Position numbers and translations under genes: made by a program. 64,000 nt of DNA. Source: BM003 sp963783695 (GTDB lineage Bacteria; Pseudomonadota; Gammaproteobacteria; Steroidobacterales; BM003). Where the stretch lies: contig CAWAOM010000001.1 of NCBI GenBank assembly GCA_963783695.1, positions 930,001-994,000 of the forward strand, written 5' to 3'. This document shows, in pieces, positions 33,673 to 42,414 of this stretch. Under the pieces are notes generated by a model. The model worked only from the letters and a program-made list of their open reading frames with translations, had not been told where the DNA came from and ran no database searches. Numbering within the stretch: the first letter of the stretch is position 1; each line of letters opens with the position of its first letter.

Positions 33673-34140
33673 ATGAGCCAAGTGGCAGTCGGAAAAAAAG
33701 TACCGGACTTTTCCCTTCCCGCGACCGGGGACAAGACAGTGCGGCTGAAAGACCTGCGTGGCAAAAATGTCGTTATCTATTTCTATCCCAAAGACAGTAC
33801 GCCGGGGTGCACGACCGAGGGTCGAGACTTCAGCGAAAATCAGCGGAAATTTTCGCGGGCGAATACGATTATCCTGGGCATCTCACGTGACAGCGTGAAA
33901 TCGCATGAGAATTTCAAGCTGAAACAGGAGTTTCCCTTCGACCTTCTGTCCGACGCGGACGAAAAAGCCTGCAAGATCTTCGATGTGATCAAGGAAAAGA
34001 ACATGTACGGCCGCAAGGTACTCGGTATCGAGCGCAGTACCTTTCTGATTGACAAGGAAGGTCGACTGCAACAGGAATGGCGTAAGGTCCGCGTCAAGGG
34101 CCACGTCGACGAGGTACTCGACGCAGCGAAAGCGCTCTGA
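33673..34140 (+). CDS. bcp: Peroxiredoxin of the BCP/PrxQ family
   Basis: 155 residues. Peroxidatic Cys in DSTPGCTTEGRDFS. The second Cys five residues on, typical of E. coli BCP (TPGCTVQAC), is replaced here (EGRDF), so resolution must use another Cys (possibly EKACKIF) or an external thiol. Start ATG at 33673 with AAGGAG upstream. Cotranscribed with gcvR (17-base gap). Confidence 0.93.
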   Translation: MSQVAVGKKVPDFSLPATGDKTVRLKDLRGKNVVIYFYPKDSTPGCTTEGRDFSENQRKFSRANTIILGISRDSVKSHENFKLKQEFPFDLLSDADEKACKIFDVIKEKNMYGRKVLGIERSTFLIDKEGRLQQEWRKVRVKGHVDEVLDAAKAL

Positions 34141-34144
34141 CGCC

Positions 34145-35578
34145 TTGAACAGTTCATCCACGGACAGGGTCTCCGACGACCCGAAACGCGCGTTCGTTCT
34201 CGATACCAGCGTCCTGATGCATGATCCGACCTGCATCTTTCGTTTCGACGAGCACGATATCCATATCCCGATGATCGTGCTCGAGGAACTCGACGCCGGC
34301 AAGAAAGGCATGTCCGAGTCAGCGCGCAATGCCCGCCAGGTCAGCCGCTTCCTTGACGAGTTGCTGCAGGGCGCGAGCAAAGAAGAAATCGATTGCGGTC
34401 TTGACCTGCCTGCCGGCCTCCGCGTGAATGGCGATACAACGAAACGCGGCGGCAGACTGTTTTTCCAGACTCGCCCCGCGGCCGCTCCCATCGCCAGCCG
34501 TACGCTGTCCGGCCATATCGCCGATAACACGATTCTGGCAATGGCGCTGGCACTGCAGGCCGAGCAACCCGATGCCACGGTTGCGCTTGTGTCCAAAGAC
34601 ATCAATCTGCGAATCAAGGCGACTGTTCTCGGCGTTCATGCCGAGGACTACTACAACGACAAGACGCTGGACGATCTCGACGTCTTGTTTACCGGCGCGG
34701 AAGAGCTGCCAGCGGATTTCTGGGAAAACCACGCAAAAGACATGGAGTCATGGCAAGAAGACGGTCGGACGCTGTACCGAGTCACCGGACCGGAAGCAGG
34801 CGGCTGGCGCTGCAGGCAATTCCTGTACTCGACCGACGACAGTGGATTTGAGGCGATGGTGCAATCTGTGCAGGACGCAACGGCGGTTATCGAACTCGTC
34901 GATGACTACCACCAGGAACGACACAACGTCTGGGGCATAACCGCCCGCAACAGGGAGCAGAATTTCGCCCTCAATCTGTTGATGCGACCAGAGGTCGACT
35001 TCATCACCATCCTCGGTGCCGCGGGCACCGGCAAGACATTGCTGGCGCTTGCTGCGGGGCTGGCCCAAACGCTCGACACCAAGCGCTACCGCGAAATCAT
35101 CATGACGCGGGTCACTGTGCCTCTGGGTGAAGATATCGGCTTTTTGCCCGGCTCCGAGGAAGAAAAAATGGAGCCGTGGATGGGTGCGCTGATGGACAAC
35201 CTCGAGGTGCTGACCCAGAGCGATGAGGGCGGCGACTGGGGTCGCGCCGCGACCCAGGACCTGGTTCGCAGCCGGATCAAGATCCGTTCCATGAACTTCA
35301 TGCGTGGCCGCACATTTCTTAACCGTTACATTATTCTTGACGAGGCACAAAATCTCACAGCGAAACAGATGAAAGCCCTCATCACCCGCGCCGGCCCCGG
35401 CACAAAACTGGTTTGTCTCGGCAACGTGGCACAGATCGATACGCCCTATCTGACCGAAACGACTTCGGGCCTGACCTATGTAGTGAACCGTTTTTGTGGC
35501 TGGGAGCACGCCGGCCACGTCACGCTTAAACGCGGTGAACGATCACGACTGGCTGATTATGCATCCGATATACTCTGA
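34145..35578 (+). CDS. PhoH-like ATPase with N-terminal PIN domain
   Basis: 477 residues from TTG at 34145 (LNSSSTDRVSDDPKRAF). PIN nuclease domain: FVLDTSVLMHDP and IVLEELDAGKKGMSESARNA, then TVALVSKDINLRIKA. PhoH ATPase: Walker A GAAGTGKTLLALAAG, FLPGSEEEKMEPWMGAL, Walker B YIILDEAQNLTAKQ. Architecture matches PhoH2-type proteins that combine RNA helicase and nuclease activity. Gap of 4 bases from bcp. Confidence 0.93.
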   Translation: MNSSSTDRVSDDPKRAFVLDTSVLMHDPTCIFRFDEHDIHIPMIVLEELDAGKKGMSESARNARQVSRFLDELLQGASKEEIDCGLDLPAGLRVNGDTTKRGGRLFFQTRPAAAPIASRTLSGHIADNTILAMALALQAEQPDATVALVSKDINLRIKATVLGVHAEDYYNDKTLDDLDVLFTGAEELPADFWENHAKDMESWQEDGRTLYRVTGPEAGGWRCRQFLYSTDDSGFEAMVQSVQDATAVIELVDDYHQERHNVWGITARNREQNFALNLLMRPEVDFITILGAAGTGKTLLALAAGLAQTLDTKRYREIIMTRVTVPLGEDIGFLPGSEEEKMEPWMGALMDNLEVLTQSDEGGDWGRAATQDLVRSRIKIRSMNFMRGRTFLNRYIILDEAQNLTAKQMKALITRAGPGTKLVCLGNVAQIDTPYLTETTSGLTYVVNRFCGWEHAGHVTLKRGERSRLADYASDIL

Positions 35579-35768
35579 TTAATCAAATACTTATCATATT
35601 GTATTAATTCTCTACATTAATTATTTTTACCTCATCGACAACAGCGATAATGCCGATCTCGCGCTTGTGACGACCGGGCAACTCCCGCACAATGAATGAG
35701 GATTTCCTCGGAACGATCAGTCTCCGGCGACATCTCATACCTGAGCAGTAAATTCGCGAGAGAGCGCG
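35579..35768. other. AT-rich spacer, probable promoter region
   Basis: 190 bases, notably AT-rich (TTATCATATTGTATTAAT near 35590-35610). Likely contains the end of the phoH transcript and the promoter of the M48/mlaA pair; no defined site. Confidence 0.4.
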
Positions 35769-37241
35769 TTGAGAAATTTTTTAATCAGTTTTTGCTTCAC
35801 CGTTCTGGCGGTGCAGTCCGCTGTGGTGCTTGGCAATACCGACGATCTGCCGGATATCGGCAGCTCGGCGGATACCATGGTCTCCACCAGCGAGGAGTAC
35901 CGCATTGGGCGGCAGATCGTTCGTGGCCTGCGTCAGGCTGGCCGCGTCATGGAGGACACTCTCCTCGATGACTACATCGAGGGCCTCGGCCACAAACTTG
36001 TCGTTCACGCGCACGACGGCGAACATCGCTTCAAGTTCTTCATGGTTCGCGACAATGCGATTAATGCGTTCGCGATGCCGGGCGGCTTTATCGGCGTCAA
36101 CGCCGGGCTGATGCTCGCCACCGAGAACGAAAGTGAACTTGCCGGCGTAATGGCTCACGAGGTTGCCCATGTCACCCAGCGCCATGTCGTGCGCCGCGCG
36201 CAGTCGACCCAGCGCACCAGCATGGTGACAACGGCGGCACTCATCGCCGCAATCCTTGTTGGCGTCACAACCGGCGCGAGCCCCGACGCGATGCAGGCGA
36301 TGATCATGGTCACCCAGGGCGCGGCCATGCAGCAGCAAATCAATTACACCCGCTCAAATGAGTATGAGGCTGACCGGGTCGGTATCGGCTACCTGGCGGC
36401 AGCCGGCTACGAGCCCGAGTCCATGGCTGACTTTTTCGAAACAATGAATTCGATGTCCGGCGCGTCGGCGTCGCGTGCGCCGGAATTTCTGCGCACTCAC
36501 CCGATGGGCATTAATCGTATTGCCGAGGCCAAGAACCGCGCCGCCAACTTCCCTCCCCGCAATTACGATGCAGAAAGCGAAAGCTACTGGCTGATGCGTG
36601 AGCGATTACGAGTTCTGATGGCGGAGAATGCCGATGATGCGCTCGAGTACTACCAGCAGGAATTCGCCAAGAATCCGGGGTCGCAGCCGGACTACATGAT
36701 GTACGGGTACGGACTGGCGCTGAAGAACCGCGGGCTTGCGGTGGACGCCGAAGGCGTATTCACCGACCTGCTCAATCGTCGCTCGGACGTTATTGCCTAC
36801 CACCTGGGCCTGGCCGAGGCACAAATGGTGGCCGGAGACCTGGAGGGATCGCTATCCACCTTCGAGAATGCCTACCGGCTGTTCCCGCGCAACGTACCTG
36901 TTACCGTGGCCTACAGCGAAGGGTTATTGCGGGCCGGCCGAGCCGCACAGGGACATCGCGTGCTTCTCGACCTTCTTAACCGGGTACCGCCAACGAGCGA
37001 ACAGGCACGTCTCATTGCGATGATGGCCAGCGCAGAAGGCGACATGGCGAATGCCCATTACTACATGTCGGAGTTTCACCTGATAAACGGCGATCTGCCC
37101 ATGGCGGTAAATCAACTGCAGCTCGCGCTCGCGCAACCGGACCTCGAACCGGTGCAGAGAGCGCGCTATCAGGCCAGGCTCCAGGAAATCAGCAAATACC
37201 TGACTCCCGAGATGCAGCGCCGGGCGCAACAATCCTCTTGA
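35769..37241 (+). CDS. Periplasmic M48 metallopeptidase with TPR, BepA-like
   Basis: 490 residues. Signal-type N-terminus (LISFCFTVLAVQSAVVLG). Zinc motif HEVAH in MAHEVAHVTQRHVVRR (~residue 135) with a downstream Glu in SNEYEADRVGIGYLAAAGY (the glutamate ligand). C-terminal ~200 residues are TPR-like (ALEYYQQEFAKNPGSQPDYM). Same layout as BepA/YfgC, the outer-membrane assembly quality-control protease. TTG start at 35769. Overlaps or abuts mlaA. Confidence 0.9.
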   Translation: MRNFLISFCFTVLAVQSAVVLGNTDDLPDIGSSADTMVSTSEEYRIGRQIVRGLRQAGRVMEDTLLDDYIEGLGHKLVVHAHDGEHRFKFFMVRDNAINAFAMPGGFIGVNAGLMLATENESELAGVMAHEVAHVTQRHVVRRAQSTQRTSMVTTAALIAAILVGVTTGASPDAMQAMIMVTQGAAMQQQINYTRSNEYEADRVGIGYLAAAGYEPESMADFFETMNSMSGASASRAPEFLRTHPMGINRIAEAKNRAANFPPRNYDAESESYWLMRERLRVLMAENADDALEYYQQEFAKNPGSQPDYMMYGYGLALKNRGLAVDAEGVFTDLLNRRSDVIAYHLGLAEAQMVAGDLEGSLSTFENAYRLFPRNVPVTVAYSEGLLRAGRAAQGHRVLLDLLNRVPPTSEQARLIAMMASAEGDMANAHYYMSEFHLINGDLPMAVNQLQLALAQPDLEPVQRARYQARLQEISKYLTPEMQRRAQQSS

Positions 37242-37258
37242 CCCTTGCAACCAGACCC

Positions 37259-38041
37259 ATGCTGCAACGCGTTGCTTTAAACAAGTTCTTCGTGGCACTT
37301 GTACTTCTGTGGCTCCATGTCACAGTCCTGTCCGGGTGTGCCGCTCAGCCGGCTACCTATGCAGACGAACCGGACCCCTGGGAAGGAATGAACCGCGGGA
37401 TATTCGCCTTCAACCGCGGGCTGGACAAGGTCATCATTCGCCCGGCGGCAAAAGGCTACACCCATGTTCTGCCGCAACCTGCGCGTCGCGGTGTCACCAA
37501 CTTCTTCAACAATCTCGAAGAACCCTTCAACGCCATAAACTCGCTACTGCAGGGGAAACCCGGACTGGCCGGCAATGCCGTGGGACGATTTGCCATCAAC
37601 TCGACTGTCGGACTTGCTGGCTTGATGGATGTCGCGGCGCATTCCGGGGTCGAGGATGAGGACGGGCGCGAGCGCGGCCTGCGCCGACACGAGGAAGACT
37701 TCGGTCAGACACTCGCGGTCTGGGGAGTTCCGGGCGGACCTTACCTGATGTTGCCGTTGCTTGGCCCCTCCAGCGCCCGGGATCTTTTCACAACGGTGCA
37801 GCGGTTCTTTTCACCGCTGCGGTATTTTTCAAGCTCGGAGGCGCGCCGGCCCCTGATCGCGTTGCGTATTCTCGATGCCCGCTCACGCTTTCTCTCTCTC
37901 GACGACACGATAAACGCTTCGGCCGATCCCTATCTGTTTGTACGCAATGGATATATTCAGAACCGGACCTTCGCCATATACGACGGCGACCCGCCGATCG
38001 ACGACCTCTACGACGAGTACGATTTCGAACTCGACGAGTAA
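37259..38041 (+). CDS. mlaA: Outer-membrane lipid asymmetry lipoprotein MlaA (VacJ)
   Basis: 260 residues. Lipoprotein signal FVALVLLWLHVTVLSGC, then the family start DPWEGMNRGIFAFNRGLDKV and blocks PARRGVTNFFNNLEEPFNAI, FAINSTVGLAGLMDVA, HEEDFGQTLAVWGVPGGPYL. MlaA removes mislocalised phospholipid from the outer leaflet and passes it to MlaC. ATG at 37259 is used; TTG at 37238 overlaps the preceding stop. Convergent with mlaFEDCB. Confidence 0.96.
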   Translation: MLQRVALNKFFVALVLLWLHVTVLSGCAAQPATYADEPDPWEGMNRGIFAFNRGLDKVIIRPAAKGYTHVLPQPARRGVTNFFNNLEEPFNAINSLLQGKPGLAGNAVGRFAINSTVGLAGLMDVAAHSGVEDEDGRERGLRRHEEDFGQTLAVWGVPGGPYLMLPLLGPSSARDLFTTVQRFFSPLRYFSSSEARRPLIALRILDARSRFLSLDDTINASADPYLFVRNGYIQNRTFAIYDGDPPIDDLYDEYDFELDE

Positions 38042-38094
38042 CGCCTGAGCCTGGTTGCTTTGGAGGCGACAACGGTTTTTGCGGCAGCAAGAAC

Positions 38095-38117
38095 AGGCGA
38101 CGGGTCAAACGTCGCCT
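38095..38117 (+). terminator. Probable terminator after mlaA
   Basis: AGGCGACG at 38095-38102 pairs with CGTCGCCT at 38110-38117 with a 7-nt loop; TTTTT follows after 8 bases. Close to the stop of mlaA. Confidence 0.6.
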
Positions 38118-38388
38118 GCAGCGACTTTTTCAGTGGCAACACTCCCCGCCCCGAATGCGCCATTAGCGGCCTTTTCTATTAGTGGATGAACGCCCTCTCA
38201 CGTGGCTCGCCGCATCGCCGAAAGCGCTCACGGCGGCTTGGCAAGTGGCGCCAACGAGGCCCTTCTTTTGGTCGCTTCGAGGGTGCGCGGACAACCAGAA
38301 TCGAGCGGTAGGGCCGTAAATAGGCCGATCGACTAAGAACCGGAACTCTCGTCCTGGGGGCTAAACTGCACTTGCCACCCAACTTGCG
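38118..38388. other. Spacer between convergent mlaA and mlaB
   Basis: About 270 bases; no gene or further terminator recognised. Confidence 0.4.
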
Positions 38389-38775
38389 TTATTTGGGCAG
38401 GCCGGTCCAGCGTTCACCGGAACGCAGAAACGCATCAACCTCGCTGATATCCGCGAGCGCCTGAATCTGGTCCGGCACATTCAGAAAGCGAATTTCGCGC
38501 ACATAGTTTTTGGCCCAGTTGACCCACTCCAGCAACAATGCCAGCCCGGCACTGCCGGTATCCGTGACACCGCCAAGATCGACCTCAATGGTGGCATAGC
38601 TCTCGAACTTGTCCTCGCTCTCCTCAAGGATAGTGGCAGTTGTGAAGTAGTCGAGCGGCCCCTCTATCCGATAGCGCCCGTCGCCGAGATCCTTTAATTC
38701 GGCCGCGTTCTCGGGATGCCCGGCTGATATTCTTTGCTTAGGTTTCAGCACAACAGGGTTGCTCCTTGGCAGCAT
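38389..38775 (-). CDS. mlaB: STAS-domain protein MlaB
   Basis: 128 residues. STAS core: YRIEGPLDYFTTATILEESE, TIEVDLGGVTDTGSAGLALL (the SAGLALL part is the conserved STAS loop), FLNVPDQIQALADISEV. Regulatory cytoplasmic subunit of the MlaFEDB transporter. Its start overlaps the end of mlaC by 38 bases. Confidence 0.9.
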   Translation of the reverse strand: MLPRSNPVVLKPKQRISAGHPENAAELKDLGDGRYRIEGPLDYFTTATILEESEDKFESYATIEVDLGGVTDTGSAGLALLLEWVNWAKNYVREIRFLNVPDQIQALADISEVDAFLRSGERWTGLPK

Positions 38776-39364
38776 CGGCTTCGAGCCGCTCTATCGTCGC
38801 CTCGAGTCCCTTCGCGGCAATTTCCGCATTGAACTCCTCACGATAGCTGACGACATATGACACGCCCTCAACGGAAACATCGAAGACCCGCCAAACGCCG
38901 TCTTTCTGACGCAGGACATAATCGACACGGGCGCTGGTACCGTCATCGAGCGTCACCTCTGTTGCGACCTTTTCAATCGGTCCGGAAGGTTCGCCACGGG
39001 ACGGAAGAATACGCAATTGCTCCTCGCGAAAATCTACTGCCCGTCCTGCATAATTTCTCATCAGCAGGCGGTAGAAAGCATCGATAAAGCGCTCACGCTG
39101 CTCCGGTGTGGCCGTTCTCCAATGCTTTTTCAGCACCTGCTGGCCAGCGAAAGTGCGGTCAAAACGGGGCAACAATACACTGTCGATAACGGGATAAAGT
39201 TCGTCCGGATGCTCGCGATAATATTCGCGTTTACCGTCTAGCGCCGCGAGCATCTCATCGGACGCGGACTGGACAACGCCAACCGGAGTATTGTCTGCAG
39301 CGATTGCTGCCGCCGCGAGCGCAACCCCGACGAGCGTAACCAACAACTTGCGAAGTGTTGTCAT
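38738..39364 (-). CDS. mlaC: Periplasmic phospholipid-binding protein MlaC
   Basis: 208 residues with a signal peptide (LLVTLVGVALAAAAIAADN) and the family body (DEMLAALDGKREYYREHPDE, RFIDAFYRLLMRNYAGRAVD, WRVFDVSVEGVSYVVSYREE). Shuttles phospholipid between MlaA and the inner-membrane complex. Adjoins mlaD (stop/start overlap). Confidence 0.94.
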   Translation of the reverse strand: MTTLRKLLVTLVGVALAAAAIAADNTPVGVVQSASDEMLAALDGKREYYREHPDELYPVIDSVLLPRFDRTFAGQQVLKKHWRTATPEQRERFIDAFYRLLMRNYAGRAVDFREEQLRILPSRGEPSGPIEKVATEVTLDDGTSARVDYVLRQKDGVWRVFDVSVEGVSYVVSYREEFNAEIAAKGLEATIERLEADAAKEQPCCAET

Positions 39365-39825
39365 TATTCCCCACCCAGTTTAACCAGGAACTTCCCGATC
39401 AGATTTTCCAGCACCAACGCGGAATGCGTAATCTGAATTTGACTGGAGTCAACCAGATAGCCCTCGGAGAATCCCGGTGACAAGCCAATATACTGACCGC
39501 CGATCAGTCCGGACGTGAGAATTGATGCATCGGTATCGTCGGGAATGCGATCGAAATTAGTCGAAATGCGCATCGTTACCAGCGCGTCCAGCCGCTCGGA
39601 ATCGAACGCGATTCCGGTCACCCTGCCGATGGTCACACCGGCCATCGTTACCGGGGCGCGCAGCTTGAGGTCGCCGACGTTTTCGAAGCGCGCCAGCACC
39701 TCGAAGGTCTCGCCGCGCAAATCACTCTGGACATCGGTAGTCTTCATTATCAGAAAAAACAACGATGCAAAACCCAGCAACACGAACATCCCGGTTCCGA
39801 ACTCTACAACGCGAGTCTGCTTCAT
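39364..39825 (-). CDS. mlaD: MCE-domain lipid transporter subunit MlaD
   Basis: 153 residues. One N-terminal membrane helix (TGMFVLLGFASLFFLIMKTT), then a single MCE domain (ARFENVGDLKLRAPVTMAGV, TIGRVTGIAFDSERLDALVT, GLIGGQYIGLSPGFSEGYLV). Forms the periplasmic hexameric channel of the complex. Confidence 0.95.
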   Translation of the reverse strand: MKQTRVVEFGTGMFVLLGFASLFFLIMKTTDVQSDLRGETFEVLARFENVGDLKLRAPVTMAGVTIGRVTGIAFDSERLDALVTMRISTNFDRIPDDTDASILTSGLIGGQYIGLSPGFSEGYLVDSSQIQITHSALVLENLIGKFLVKLGGE

Positions 39826-39865
39826 TCCCTGCTCTCCTCTACCTTGCCCGCGCCGCCGTGGCGAC

Positions 39866-40639
39866 TCAGATCAGTAATGCGGTAATCATAAAATCCAGAA
39901 TCAAAACGACTATCGCCGAAATCACAACGGTCCGCGTCGTCGCCCGGCTGACACCCTCGGCGGTTGGGTACGCATTGTAGCCTTCAAAAACCGCCAGCAC
40001 GCTGACCGCGACACCAAAGACAATACTCTTGACCACGCCTTCCATCACATCCGCGACCTCGACATAAGGCCGCATCTGTGACCAGAACGCGCCGCTGTCC
40101 ACCCCCATCAGGGAGACACCGATGATGTAAGCGCCGAATAACGCGACCATGTTGAAAATTGCGGTCAGTAATGGCAGCGAAATGACGCCGCCCAGGAAAT
40201 GCGGAACGACAACCCGGCGTATCGGATCGACTGCCATCAATTCCATGGCCGACAATTGATCGGTCGCCCGCATCAGGCCGATCTCCGCAGCCAGCGCCGT
40301 GCCTGCGCGTCCGGCGAACAGCAACGCGGTAAGCACCGGACCCAGCTCCTTGAGCAAGGACAGCGCGACCGCAGTACCGAGCCCCTCCTCCGCGCCGAAC
40401 TGCGCCAGGGTGTCATAGCCCTGCAGGCCCAGAACCATGCCGACAAAGAGCCCGCAAATCAGAATAATCACCAGCGACATCGCCCCGATCGCGTAGATCT
40501 CATGCGCAATAAGGCGAAAGCGCGTTATCAGGGTCCTCGGACTGTAAGACAATATTCGCAGCAAAAATAACTGCATCGCCCCGAAAGTCTCGAGGAAATT
40601 CCGGAACGCAAACCACAGATCTTCGATGAGTCGATTCAC
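39866..40639 (-). CDS. mlaE: ABC transporter permease MlaE
   Basis: 257 residues with five or so membrane helices and the conserved MlaE segment RAGTALAAEIGLMRATDQLS and ALELMAVDPIRRVVVPHFLG. Inner-membrane permease of the lipid transporter. Confidence 0.95.
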   Translation of the reverse strand: MNRLIEDLWFAFRNFLETFGAMQLFLLRILSYSPRTLITRFRLIAHEIYAIGAMSLVIILICGLFVGMVLGLQGYDTLAQFGAEEGLGTAVALSLLKELGPVLTALLFAGRAGTALAAEIGLMRATDQLSAMELMAVDPIRRVVVPHFLGGVISLPLLTAIFNMVALFGAYIIGVSLMGVDSGAFWSQMRPYVEVADVMEGVVKSIVFGVAVSVLAVFEGYNAYPTAEGVSRATTRTVVISAIVVLILDFMITALLI

Positions 40640-40641
40640 GA

Positions 40642-41454
40642 CTAGTCCCGATCCAGCAATTGATCTTTGTAATCGCGACTGGGGTAATGAAACGGTACCG
40701 GGCCGTCCGCCATACCGGATAAGAATTGCCGTACGACGGCATTTCCATGCGTCCTGAGTTCACTTGGGGTGCCCGAGGCAACCACCTGCCCCTCCGATAT
40801 CAGATAGCTTTCGTCGGCGATGCTGGATGTTTCCTCAACGTCATGAGAAACAACGATGCTGGTAATCCCGAGGCTGTCGTTGAGCCGCTTGATCAGGCGT
40901 AACACGACCCCCAACGAAATCGGGTCGAGCCCCGTAAACGGCTCGTCGTAAATAAGAATATCCGGATCCATCACCATCGCCCGGGCCAGTGCCACCCGGC
41001 GCGCCATACCGCCCGACAATTCAGAGGGCGCAAGATCGGCCGCTCCTCGCAAACCCACTGCATGCAGCTTTGTCAGGACGATATGCTTGATCAGGCGCTC
41101 CGGTAACTTGGTGTGCTCGCGCAGAGGAAACGCGACATTCTCGAACACACTCAGATCGGTAAGCAGAGCACCGTTTTGAAACAGCATGCCGAAGCGCTTG
41201 CGCAACACGTATAACTCGTTGCGTTTCAACTTGGTAATGTCCTGCTCGTCGATAAGAACCCTGCCGCGGTCCGGCACCAGCTGGCCGGTAATGAGGCGCA
41301 AAAGCGTGGTCTTGCCGGTACCGCTTGGCCCCATGACGGCAGTAATCTTGCCACGCTGGAAGGCAATATCCAGGCCGGTGAAAATCGGTGTCTGACCTCT
41401 CGTGAAATAGAGGTCCTCGATCAGAATGACATTGTCACGGCCGTTCTCAGCCAT
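40642..41454 (-). CDS. mlaF: ABC transporter ATPase MlaF
   Basis: 270 residues from ATG at 41452-41454 (MAENGRDNVILIEDLYF). Walker A GPSGTGKTTLLRLITG, signature LSGGMARRVALARAMVM, Walker B ILIYDEPFTGLDPIS and HDVEETSSIADESY. Two bases from mlaE. First gene of the mlaFEDCB operon. Confidence 0.95.
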   Translation of the reverse strand: MAENGRDNVILIEDLYFTRGQTPIFTGLDIAFQRGKITAVMGPSGTGKTTLLRLITGQLVPDRGRVLIDEQDITKLKRNELYVLRKRFGMLFQNGALLTDLSVFENVAFPLREHTKLPERLIKHIVLTKLHAVGLRGAADLAPSELSGGMARRVALARAMVMDPDILIYDEPFTGLDPISLGVVLRLIKRLNDSLGITSIVVSHDVEETSSIADESYLISEGQVVASGTPSELRTHGNAVVRQFLSGMADGPVPFHYPSRDYKDQLLDRD

Positions 41455-41881
41455 AGTGAATCCTTGCTCCGGCGGCCGAACCGCATTGCCGCGATCATGC
41501 CCCCTCACGCGACTCCACGCCTTTAAAACGACAGACGAGAGCCAGAGTTTCCGACTCTAAACCCGGTGCAACAACAAAAGTCGCAACGAATTATAGTCAC
41601 GATGCACCTTGCGATGGCATTGCCGGCTGCCGGCCGAATTGACTCTGCGAGTAACGGACCGGTGGCGAGCCGGGGAAATTATTGTCCGGCCCAAAATCCT
41701 GAAACAACAGCGCCGGCGCCGCCCCTGCCGCCCCATTTGGCCCCCGATCCCCGCCCGCGCCCGCAACGCAGGTATCGGAGTTCGTGACGTAGCATAGCAG
41801 ATCAGTGTGCCGCCAAGGCTACCCCGCAGCCGCGCCACCGAGGAGCAAAAGACTGAATCCATGTTGCCGTCAAAAACTAAT
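41455..41881. other. Divergent spacer, mlaF and suf promoters
   Basis: About 430 bases. Should hold the mlaF promoter (minus) and part of the suf promoter (plus). CAAATTATTGTCCGG-type AT stretches occur but no site other than the palindrome at 41882 is clear. Confidence 0.4.
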
Positions 41882-41898
41882 AGGACTAAAATAGTCCT
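41882..41898 (+). promoter_or_regulatory. IscR/SufR-type operator palindrome
   Basis: AGGACTAAAATAGTCCT is a perfect inverted repeat with central AAA. It fits the Fe-S-responsive Rrf2 site (type-1 IscR pattern with GACTAAAATAGTC core) and lies 27 bases upstream of the Rrf2 gene; the TAAAAT core could also serve as part of a -10. Autoregulation by the Rrf2 protein is inferred. Confidence 0.75.
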
Positions 41899-41924
41899 CT
41901 TTCCACGGCGCAGGAATCCAGCCG

Positions 41925-42392
41925 ATGTTGCGAATGAGTCGCCTGACAGATTACGGCACGGTAGTGCTGTCGCACATGGCCCACCATGGCGATGGCCTGC
42001 ATAGCGCGGCGGATGTTGCCAGCAGCACGACGCTGGCCGCCCCGACAGTCGCCAAGTTGTTGAAAGCGCTCGCCCGCGCCGGCCTCGTTACTTCGGTCCG
42101 CGGACCGCAGGGTGGCTACACGCTGGCTCGTCGGCCAGCGGACATCAGCGCCGCCGAAATTATTGACGCTCTCGAAGGCCCCGTCGCTCTGACCGAGTGC
42201 AGCGCTTCCGACCACAGGTGCGAACTGGAGTCGACCTGCCGGGTGGGCGGCGCCTGGCAGCAAATCAACCTCTCTATTCGCGACGGTCTGCGCGATATAA
42301 GTCTTTTACAGCTTATGAACGTCGGACGAAAACGGTTGCCGGCAATGGATTTGCATGGCTCTGTTTCTGCAGCCGGCGGCATAAAAAATTAG
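41925..42392 (+). CDS. Rrf2-family regulator of the suf operon
   Basis: 155 residues. HTH (LTDYGTVVLSHMAHHGDGLH, TTLAAPTVAKLLKALARAGL), wing (VTSVRGPQGGYTLARRPADI) and three Cys that could ligate a cluster (TECSASDHRCELESTC). First gene of the suf operon and behind the palindrome at 41882. Likely senses cluster status and controls sufBCDS. Confidence 0.92.
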   Translation: MLRMSRLTDYGTVVLSHMAHHGDGLHSAADVASSTTLAAPTVAKLLKALARAGLVTSVRGPQGGYTLARRPADISAAEIIDALEGPVALTECSASDHRCELESTCRVGGAWQQINLSIRDGLRDISLLQLMNVGRKRLPAMDLHGSVSAAGGIKN

Positions 42393-42414
42393 CGAACAGC
42401 AACGGAATCAGCAC

